From contig JBASFL010000091.1 of the NCBI GenBank assembly GCA_049653005.1, positions 66,519 to 130,518 of the forward strand: a stretch of 64,000 nucleotides of DNA, written 5' to 3'. The notes under the pieces were generated by a model. It was not told the origin of the DNA and did no database searches. It saw nothing but the letters and a program-made list of their open reading frames with translations. The first letter of the stretch is position 1; each line of letters begins with the position of its first letter. The stretch comes from UBA2334 sp049653005. Its GTDB lineage: Bacteria; Pseudomonadota; Gammaproteobacteria; Burkholderiales; Burkholderiaceae_C. Positions 36,643 to 42,194 of the stretch are shown in pieces. The position numbers and the translations under genes are program-made.

Positions 36643-37388
36643 GCTACCTCGAACGTCTGAAAAATCTCAAGAGCGCCGGAAGCCACGCTACGAACGCTAC
36701 AAAAACCCCATTCGTAGCGTTTGTAGCCCCCCTGCTGGCCCCTTTTGAAAATTCAAAGAGGGACTTGAGGGGGCTTGATGCCCTGGCAGCGAACGATGAC
36801 GGCCCCCAACTGTCGCAACTGTCGCGGCCCCAAACATCGGCCAGCAACGACCCGCCACCAGCGCCAGCGCCGGTAGAGCCTCCCGACTGGGCGGCGCTGG
36901 ACAAGGCGTACATGGCCCACCACCTGAGCTGCCCCGCCTGCATTGCGGCTGGCAAGGGCTACGGCCTGCGGTGTGGCGCTGGGCGTGCGCTTTGGGGCAG
37001 CTACGACGCGGTGGACATGCCGCCACCCGTGCGGGCGCAACCAGCATCAGCCGCACCCAAGCCGGTGGCGACCGGCAGCCCACCAGTGGCAGAGCCCACC
37101 GAACAGGAGGCCGAGCGAACATCCAAGCGGCTGGCGCTGTTTGCCGCCCGTGGCGTGAAAGGTGACGAAGCGCAAGCCCTGGCCCAACGTCTGCTGATGC
37201 GCGACCGTGAGGGCGACCGCCGGGGGGTGTGCGCTGAATGCCGCCAACTGGGGGGAACCGGGCCGGGGCGCTGGAGATGCGGCGATAACGCCCACCCCAA
37301 CATCAACGAGCTGGCCGGGGCATGGGTGGGCGCTGCATTCGTTCACGTTCGCCTGCACCGCTGCAACAGTCTGGAGAAAGCGACATGA
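36639..37388 (+). CDS. Cysteine-cluster protein of unknown function (249 aa)
   Basis: Not recognised as a whole. A Pro-rich disordered N-terminal part (about residues 50-85) leads to a first Cys group, LSCPACIAAGKGYGLRCGAG, then a second disordered linker and a C-terminal group CAECRQLGGTGPGRWRCGDN with a further Cys near the end. Both look like zinc sites, so DNA or RNA binding is plausible. The C-terminal half has similarities in style to TraC/DksA-like or phage zinc proteins, but I cannot assign a family. Start and stop overlap neighbours (ATGA both sides). Confidence 0.68.
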   Translation: MSYLERLKNLKSAGSHATNATKTPFVAFVAPLLAPFENSKRDLRGLDALAANDDGPQLSQLSRPQTSASNDPPPAPAPVEPPDWAALDKAYMAHHLSCPACIAAGKGYGLRCGAGRALWGSYDAVDMPPPVRAQPASAAPKPVATGSPPVAEPTEQEAERTSKRLALFAARGVKGDEAQALAQRLLMRDREGDRRGVCAECRQLGGTGPGRWRCGDNAHPNINELAGAWVGAAFVHVRLHRCNSLEKAT

Positions 37389-38047
37389 CCACCAGAAAAG
37401 CCAAGACCCCCGCCACCAAGGCCCGAAACCCAGATGCCTTTCGCCTGACTGCCGCAACACCGGAGGAGCAAACCCGCAAAGGGGCGGAGCTGTCCACCAG
37501 TGGCGGCGTGAATGCCATGCTGGTGCGGGCGTACCTGCCCATCGATGGCATTGGAGCGGCAGACATTCACGAAGCCATGGCGAGGCAATCTGAGGGCCTG
37601 CAATCCGATGGCGACCGCATCCACCAAGCCGAGGCCATGCTGTTGAACCAAGCCGCTGCACTTCAGGCCATGTTCATTGATCTGGCCAGCCGGGCCAAAC
37701 TCCAAAACAACCGGGAGTGGTTACAGACCATGACCGGGCTGGCACTTAGGGCGCAGACCAATTGCACGCAAACGCTGAAGACGTTGGGTGAGCTGCGAAA
37801 CCCCCGACAAGCCGTGTTTGCCAAACAGGCCAACATCGCCCACGGCCATCAGCAAGTGAACAACGAACAACAGGTAGCGACCAGTCAAGGGAGCCGCACG
37901 GGTGCACATGAATGCCCGGCTGAGCAAAACCAACTATTGGAGCAAGACCATGGCAAATGGCTGGACACCGGAGCGACGGGTACGACAGGCCGCACAGATT
38001 CGCACCTGGAAGCCGTGGGCACAGTCCACCGGGCCAACAACACCTGA
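37385..38047 (+). CDS. Hypothetical protein of the element (220 aa)
   Basis: Not recognised. A basic N-terminus (MTTRKAKTPATKARNPDAF) is followed by a helical core (GDRIHQAEAMLLNQAAALQAMFIDLASRAKLQNNREWLQTMTGLALRAQTNCTQTLKTLGELRNPRQAVFAKQANIAHG) and a Gln/Asn/Gly-rich tail. The helical core with its NPRQ...QANIAHG block recalls uncharacterised prophage and Burkholderiales proteins. Its last 98 bp overlap the next gene in another frame. Confidence 0.68.
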   Translation: MTTRKAKTPATKARNPDAFRLTAATPEEQTRKGAELSTSGGVNAMLVRAYLPIDGIGAADIHEAMARQSEGLQSDGDRIHQAEAMLLNQAAALQAMFIDLASRAKLQNNREWLQTMTGLALRAQTNCTQTLKTLGELRNPRQAVFAKQANIAHGHQQVNNEQQVATSQGSRTGAHECPAEQNQLLEQDHGKWLDTGATGTTGRTDSHLEAVGTVHRANNT

Positions 38048-38174
38048 AGGCAAGGCCACCACCAAGCGCAACGCCTTCAAGGGTGGATTCAGGCCACAGC
38101 TGCGGGCATTGGCGAAGCGCACGAACGAGCTGATTCGGGAGATGAAAGCCGTGGGTGACTGGCCGCCAGCCTGA
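37950..38174 (+). CDS. Small basic conserved protein (74 aa)
   Basis: The protein (MANGWTPERRVRQAAQIRTW then KPWAQSTGPTTPEGKATTKRNAFKGG) resembles a family of short basic proteins seen beside phage-type genes in Burkholderiales, with a conserved WxPW-STGP-T-EGK block. Function unknown; the charge suggests nucleic-acid binding. Start ATG 37950 has GGAG upstream. It lies partly within the preceding gene's 3' end in a different frame. Confidence 0.6.
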   Translation: MANGWTPERRVRQAAQIRTWKPWAQSTGPTTPEGKATTKRNAFKGGFRPQLRALAKRTNELIREMKAVGDWPPA

Positions 38175-38911
38175 TGCGTGTGAAACAGGGGCTGTAACAG
38201 CTTTGCGGCATATATGCGATCGGGGGTGGGTGCTCCCCACGAAATGACCCGCAGCCTGGCGGTCGCCCGCCACCGCCGCACACCCAGCCCCCGCCGCCGC
38301 GCAGCCAGCACCTGGCCAGACGGCCACCCCCACGCAAGCGCCGCTGCTGTGACCGCACACCAAGGGCAGTGGTCAATGCCGTACTGACCGCCGCAAGCAG
38401 GGCGGGCATGACCCATTGGCAGATTGCAGAAACCCGATTGGCCCGCGTAACGACCAGAGAGCGGTTCACCGTGGCTCAGGAGGTGTGCAGCTACCTGACC
38501 GGCCCGCAATTCGCGCAGGCGCTGGCTGAGGCTGGCTTTGACGACCATCAGGCCTGACGCTCCACGCCACGCACCGGCGGCCAAGGTTACGGGCATGGTT
38601 ACCAGCTTGGTTTCCAAGAAAACGCCCCTTCCCAGCATCGAAAAACCCGCTGCCTGTTGGTTTTGACGGCGAGGGCAAGCCGCTTCTCAAGCCTTTGTGA
38701 GCCCAACGGTTGGTTGCGATACCCCAGCGATTGGTTGCAGTCCTGGATAAGCGATACGACACCCAACTGAAAGGCCTGAACCATCTCGTATTTCAAATGT
38801 GGGATGGTGCCCACCGGTCTGCACTGGGCCACGCCATACCCAGCGAAGCGACCAATGCAGGAAATCCTGTAACGGTCATCACGGCTGGCGCTGTTGGCCG
38901 AAAATGCCACC
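38175..38911. other. 737-bp stretch of the element without a firm gene
   Basis: Two short frames are possible but weak. 38244-38387 (+, 47 codons, MTRSLAVARHRRTPSPRRR...) is Arg-rich. 38369-38557 or 38408-38557 (+, GMTHWQIAETRLARVTTRERFTV...) looks more protein-like and may be a real 50-62-residue gene, but has no good ribosome-binding site. A GGGG...CCCC hairpin lies near 38222-38238. The remainder, 38560-38911, shows nothing I can identify. Confidence 0.4.
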
Positions 38912-39545
38912 ATGGAACCATCCACCCCACCCCTGCCTTGGTCAAGGCTCAACCTGACCACACCCTTGCCGGTGGCAGAGCTGCACAATGACGAGCTGGA
39001 GCTGCTGGTGGGAAGCCGGGCCCTGTTGGCGAGCGGGCAGCCACCTGACGTTCAGGCCCAAGTGAACGAGCGCATCAGGCAAGCGTGGGCAGAGCTGAAC
39101 CACCGGGGTGTGCACCAGGTGCCCGTGACGCACTGGAACTTTGGCAGGGCGAACGAGAAGCCCCTCGACCAGAGCCTGTCCGACGAACACTGGTACAAGC
39201 GACCCATGCCCGTGGTGGCCGCAACTCAGAGCCGGTGGTGGCGGTTGGTGGCGTTTCTCAGGCGGGAATGCCGCTGGTGCAGAAGGTGGACAGCAACGTG
39301 AACAAAAAGCCGCTGAAAGAAATGACGCTGGAGGAGCTGATGGACAGTCTGCCGCTGCCTCCGTGGGACGTGAACGATTCGGACCCGTTGATGCGCAAGG
39401 CCGCCCGGTTGTCTTTTTCCATGGAACACGAGGCGACATCAGCCAATTTGATGTTGGACATCCCAACCGAAAAGATACCGGCTGGCTCGGTCGGGGCATC
39501 TACGAGACCAGCGACCCTGACATAGCCAGCCGGTCAAGCCGTTAG
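38912..39545 (+). pseudogene. Decayed ADP-ribosyltransferase-like (phage toxin-type) gene
   Basis: Protein-like sequence moves through all three plus frames. Frame one (from ATG 38912) gives ELHNDELELLVGSRALLASG...IRQAWAELNHRGVHQVPVTHW and ends at 39301; the next frame reads EPVVAVGGVSQAGMPLVQKV...KEMTLEELMDSLPLPPW to about 39380; the third reads GPVDAQGRPVVFFHGTRGDI, then HPNRKDTGWLGRGIYETSDP and stops at 39545. The last block matches the start of ART-like toxin domains of prophages (HGT motif, then GWLGxGIYxTxDP) but lacks the remaining catalytic part. Two frameshifts plus truncation indicate decay; alternatively the first frame is a separate 129-aa gene. Confidence 0.5.
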
Positions 39546-40001
39546 CCCACACACAGGCCATGCGCAGTCACCCCGCAAGTGCGTGCAGGTGCCACCCGCA
39601 TGCAGCAGGTGCACGAACCGTGAACGACCGTTGACGCTTCGTTGACGAACCCAGAGAGAAGCCACCGGCAACCCAGCCGGAACCCATGGGTTTTCAACCA
39701 CCTGGCATTCCCAGCTTGACGCGCCCCCCGCCGCCCGTGGCAGAATCGCGCCAAGCCGAAAGGCCCGGTGCTATCCACACCACAAACAAGCGGTCGCAGC
39801 CCCCACCGAGAAGCGGGGTTTTGTCACGCCCAAAATTTACGGGGCTGGTATGCCTTGCGCTGCCTGCCCTGAAGGTTATGGGGCTGGGAGCGCATACCCG
39901 CGAGGATTGCGGCACAACTTGTTTTGTGTGGATATACCCAGCTCCACCCGATGCTCTATCCAAGCAGCGAGTGGTTTTCAAGTTCAACAAGGAACTGAAC
40001 C
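39546..40001. other. 456-bp region with short direct repeats, possible origin or regulatory region
   Basis: No firm gene. CGTGAACG (39619), CGTTGACG (39629) and CGTTGACG (39640) are spaced 10 and 11 bp, like short iterons. A long plus-strand frame from ATG 39686 (FTGLVCLALPALKVMGLGAH...) continues beyond 40002 into a different frame of the next gene; I cannot recognise it and treat it as unproven. GC drops near 39900-39990, where the promoter for the last three cargo genes should lie. Confidence 0.4.
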
Positions 40002-40280
40002 ATGACAGCCGTCACCCTGGCCAGCCGCCGCGCTGCGCCCATTTCCCCGCAAAAGCGGGTATTCACCCCCACCACCAACCCCACCACCCAGGCCAACGAG
40101 CTGCACCTGATTCAGTTGCACGCCCAAGCCTGCACCAGCCTGCGCGAGGCCCTGCGCCAGTTGCAGGCCCCCACCGCCACTGATGGCACCAACACATGGG
40201 CCAAGGCCACCGCGCGCGCCACCCGCGGCCTGAGTGCCTTGAAGCAGGCGTGCGCACTGTCCAACCGTGTGGAAGGCTGA
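40002..40280 (+). CDS. Hypothetical protein of the element (92 aa)
   Basis: Not recognised. A basic, probably disordered N-terminus (TLASRRAAPISPQKRVFTPT) precedes two helices (LHLIQLHAQACTSLREALRQLQA and TWAKATARATRGLSALKQACALSNRVEG). An AAGGAACTGAACC ribosome-binding stretch precedes the ATG. It is three bases from the next gene, so both belong to one operon with the S24-domain gene. Confidence 0.68.
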   Translation: MTAVTLASRRAAPISPQKRVFTPTTNPTTQANELHLIQLHAQACTSLREALRQLQAPTATDGTNTWAKATARATRGLSALKQACALSNRVEG

Positions 40281-40283
40281 GCC

Positions 40284-40601
40284 ATGACACCCATTCCCAG
40301 CAACGACCCAATCCTGCCCGTGGTGCACTTCACCGAGACGGTGCGCGGCGCTGTGGCCCGTGTGCGCAACGTCGCCCGAGCCGTGGGGCCAGAGCACGCC
40401 GATGACCTGTTGATTGCGGAGGCCATGCTTCACCGACTGGACGGCGTGAGAAACGAGGTGGCCCTGTTTTCAGCCGCTTTGCGTGGGCAACTGTCCAGGG
40501 GCGAGATTGGACGGGCCGAAGCCACCGCAAACGAACTGAGGGATTACCTCGGGCACTGGGACACCCCACACATGCTGACGGTTCGGAGGGCTCAGGCATG
40601 A
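40284..40601 (+). CDS. Hypothetical protein of the element (105 aa)
   Basis: Not recognised. It appears all-helical: FTETVRGAVARVRNVARAVG, DDLLIAEAMLHRLDGVRNEVALFSAALRGQL and EIGRAEATANELRDYLGHW. No cysteines or membrane segments. Its stop overlaps the start of the S24-domain gene (ATGA). Confidence 0.68.
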   Translation: MTPIPSNDPILPVVHFTETVRGAVARVRNVARAVGPEHADDLLIAEAMLHRLDGVRNEVALFSAALRGQLSRGEIGRAEATANELRDYLGHWDTPHMLTVRRAQA

Positions 40602-40963
40602 CCAACGCGCAAGCCAGCACCAGCGGCACGACATACGCCCTGATGGTCGAGGGTGACAGCATGGTCAGCACCGCCGGCACACACAGCTTCCCACCCGGTA
40701 CCGTGCTCATCGTTGACCCGGAGCGGGCACCCAACGCGGGCGACTTCGTGATTGCCAACGACGTGGTGACGCAGCAGGCGATGTTCAAGCAGTTGACCAC
40801 CGACGGCTCGCGCTGGTACCTCAGGTCACTGAACCCAGCCTATGCGCCCATCGAGATTGACGACCCTGCGCAGCGCGTAATTGGCCGGGTGATTGAGGCA
40901 CGGCCACCAAGCGTGAACCTTGAGTTCGACCGTGAACCAACACACACGGTTGCCATGCGATGA
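40598..40963 (+). CDS. Stand-alone S24 (LexA/CI C-terminal) peptidase-domain protein
   Basis: A 121-aa protein consisting only of the S24 fold found at the C-terminus of LexA, UmuD and phage CI repressors: catalytic Ser21 in MVEGDSMVS, Lys64 in QQAMFKQL, and the CI-like segment YLRSLNPAYAPIEI. There is no helix-turn-helix domain and no Ala-Gly cleavage-site linker. With Ser and Lys intact it could dimerise with, or process, a full-length repressor from the host or a helper phage. It is the last gene of the element, followed by a strong terminator. Confidence 0.85.
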   Translation: MTNAQASTSGTTYALMVEGDSMVSTAGTHSFPPGTVLIVDPERAPNAGDFVIANDVVTQQAMFKQLTTDGSRWYLRSLNPAYAPIEIDDPAQRVIGRVIEARPPSVNLEFDREPTHTVAMR

Positions 40964-41036
40964 CTGACGCGGTTCATTGCCGCTGACCAAGCCACCAGCG
41001 CCGCCTGAAAAGTAAGGAGACGGTCACCCCCACCAG

Positions 41037-41060
41037 ACCCGGCCACTGTGCCGGGTTTTT
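41037..41060 (+). terminator. Intrinsic terminator at the end of the element's operon
   Basis: ACCCGGC-CACTGT-GCCGGGT hairpin (41037-41056) followed by TTTTGTTTG, 73 bp after the S24-domain gene. Confidence 0.85.
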
Positions 41061-41097
41061 GTTTGTGGGTGGGGCTGATCACGGCCAAGCAAACAGC

Positions 41098-41127
41098 AGC
41101 GGTGTGGGTAACGGTGTGGGGAAAAAC
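41098..41127 (+). repeat. Right 30-bp internal repeat, probable integrase arm site
   Basis: Exact 30-bp copy of 31721-31750, in the same orientation, 62 bp inside the right core. The pair would flank the crossover on a circularised element. Confidence 0.7.
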
Positions 41128-41150
41128 AAAGCCGGGAGCCAGAAAGAAGA

Positions 41151-41182
41151 AAGGACTTAGCCCCTTTCGAAGCTAAGTCCTT
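41151..41182 (-). terminator. tRNA-Pro terminator supplied by the element
   Basis: Perfect 11-bp stem AAGGACTTAGC / GCTAAGTCCTT, loop 10 nt, followed on the minus strand by CTTCTTTCT. It lies just beyond the CCA end on the element side, replacing the terminator now stranded at 31503-31530. Confidence 0.75.
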
Positions 41183-41189
41183 GATTCAT

Positions 41190-41241
41190 ATGGTCGGCGT
41201 GGCGGGATTCGAACTCGCGACCCCTTGCACCCCATGCAAGT
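41190..41241 (-). repeat. Right attachment site within tRNA-Pro
   Basis: 52-bp copy of the repeat at 31538-31589, reaching from the base after the CCA end to just past the anticodon arm of the intact tRNA. Confidence 0.9.
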
Positions 41242-41267
41242 GCGCTACCAGGCTGCGCTACACGCCG
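41191..41267 (-). tRNA. tRNA-Pro (anticodon GGG)
   Basis: 77 nt on the minus strand. Acceptor stem CGGCGTG pairs with CACGCCG (C1-G72 as expected for tRNA-Pro), followed by A and an encoded CCA. The anticodon stem CTTGC/GCAAG encloses ATGGGGT, giving anticodon GGG; the T arm contains GTTCGAATC. It ends the conserved thrS-to-merR block and is the integration target of the element on its 3' side. Confidence 0.95.
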
Positions 41268-41274
41268 ACAAGCC

Positions 41275-41721
41275 TCAAATTATAGCGTCAAATTCTGCTT
41301 TTTCTAAACCAACGCTCAGAAGATTGCGAATCTCAAGCAATTCTTGCCTCACGAGTGCCGAATTCAACAGCGGCACAGGCAAGCCTGAGGCTGACGAGGC
41401 ACTGTCGGGGGTCACCAAGGCGTCGGGCACTTGCTCTCCAAGCGAGTCAAGCGCTTTGACGTGAAGTCCCAGCTCTTGCAAGCGGTTACGGGCGCCACTG
41501 ATCGTGAAACCCTGCTCGTACAACAACTCGCGAATACGTCGAATCATCAGCACTTCGTGGTGCTGGTAATAACGGCGATTACCACGGCGCTTCATCGGCC
41601 GAAGTTGGCTGAACTCTTGCTCCCAATACCTGAGCACATGGGGCTTGACCCCGCACAGCTCGCCCACCTCACCGATGGTGAAATAGCGCTTGACGGGAAT
41701 GGCGGGCAACTCTGTTTCCAT
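41275..41721 (-). CDS. MerR-family transcriptional regulator
   Basis: A 148-aa DNA-binding protein with the MerR winged helix IPVKRYFTIGEVGELCGVKPHVLRYWEQEF, the basic RPMKRRGNRRYYQHHEVLMIRRIRELL segment and a helical dimerisation region. The C-terminal part lacks a metal-binding Cys cluster. It follows ihfA on the same strand, as in many Betaproteobacteria, and its target is unknown. ATG 41721 is chosen; an upstream in-frame ATG at 41766 exists. Confidence 0.85.
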   Translation of the reverse strand: METELPAIPVKRYFTIGEVGELCGVKPHVLRYWEQEFSQLRPMKRRGNRRYYQHHEVLMIRRIRELLYEQGFTISGARNRLQELGLHVKALDSLGEQVPDALVTPDSASSASGLPVPLLNSALVRQELLEIRNLLSVGLEKAEFDAII

Positions 41722-41861
41722 GGCTCTCAATGCGTTGGCAACGAGTTTCGAATTTACGCCATGCATCGGACCGGCGCAAACCTCAGCAACGTTGGAAAAA
41801 GAAACTGTTGCGGTCCACCCCACCGACGTGCCAACTCGTTGGCACACCAAGCGCAAACGGA

Positions 41862-42179
41862 TCAGGCAGACGCTTGCACCTGCTCCTTCAGCTTCGGACT
41901 GGCGTGAAAGGTCACGACACGGCGGGCATCGATGGAAACAGGCTCACCGGTCCTGGGGTTGCGCCCCGGCCGGGATGCTTTTGTTCTGATGTGGAAATTG
42001 CCAAAACCCGAAATTTTCACATCGGCACCCTCGACCAAGGCATCCGCGATCAAGTCAAAAAACGCTTCGATCATGTCTTTCGACTCGCGTTTGTTCAACC
42101 CGATGTGCTCGAACAGCAAATCGGCCAAATGGGCCTTGGTCAAGGCCGGGGTTTCCAAACTTTCAATGGAAAATTCCAT
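41862..42179 (-). CDS. ihfA: Integration host factor subunit alpha
   Basis: A 105-aa DNA-bending protein that pairs with IhfB and supports recombination, replication and transcription. It has the HU/IHF fold: ALTKAHLADLLFEHIGLNKRESKDMIEAFF, KISGFGNFHIR and the DNA-intercalating arm RPGRNPRTGEPVSIDARRVVTFHASPKLKE. It lies 15 bp after pheT, the usual pheST-ihfA order. IHF may also serve the integrase of the neighbouring element. Confidence 0.96.
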   Translation of the reverse strand: MEFSIESLETPALTKAHLADLLFEHIGLNKRESKDMIEAFFDLIADALVEGADVKISGFGNFHIRTKASRPGRNPRTGEPVSIDARRVVTFHASPKLKEQVQASA

Positions 42180-42194
42180 GGCAGGTCCGATCCA

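Larger units (their letters stand above)
31538..41241. mobile_element. Integrative element (about 9.65 kb) in the 3' part of tRNA-Pro(GGG)
   Basis: Bounded by 52-bp direct repeats (31538-31589 and 41190-41241, one mismatch) that are the 3' part of the tRNA-Pro gene; the right copy belongs to the intact tRNA, the left is a detached remnant. Contents in order: tyrosine integrase, AlpA-like regulator, a coupled set of small unknown genes with a CHC2-type zinc finger and a DUF3987 ATPase, a zinc-cluster protein, further unknowns, a decayed ADP-ribosyltransferase-like gene, two small unknowns and a lone S24 peptidase domain. All genes run on the plus strand. No capsid, tail, terminase or conjugation genes are seen, which suggests a phage satellite or minimal replicating island. 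Confidence 0.88.

Noticed and set aside
38599..38991. Short frames on both strands between 38599 and 38991
   Set aside because: They conflict with one another, lack ribosome-binding sites and show no domain pattern.
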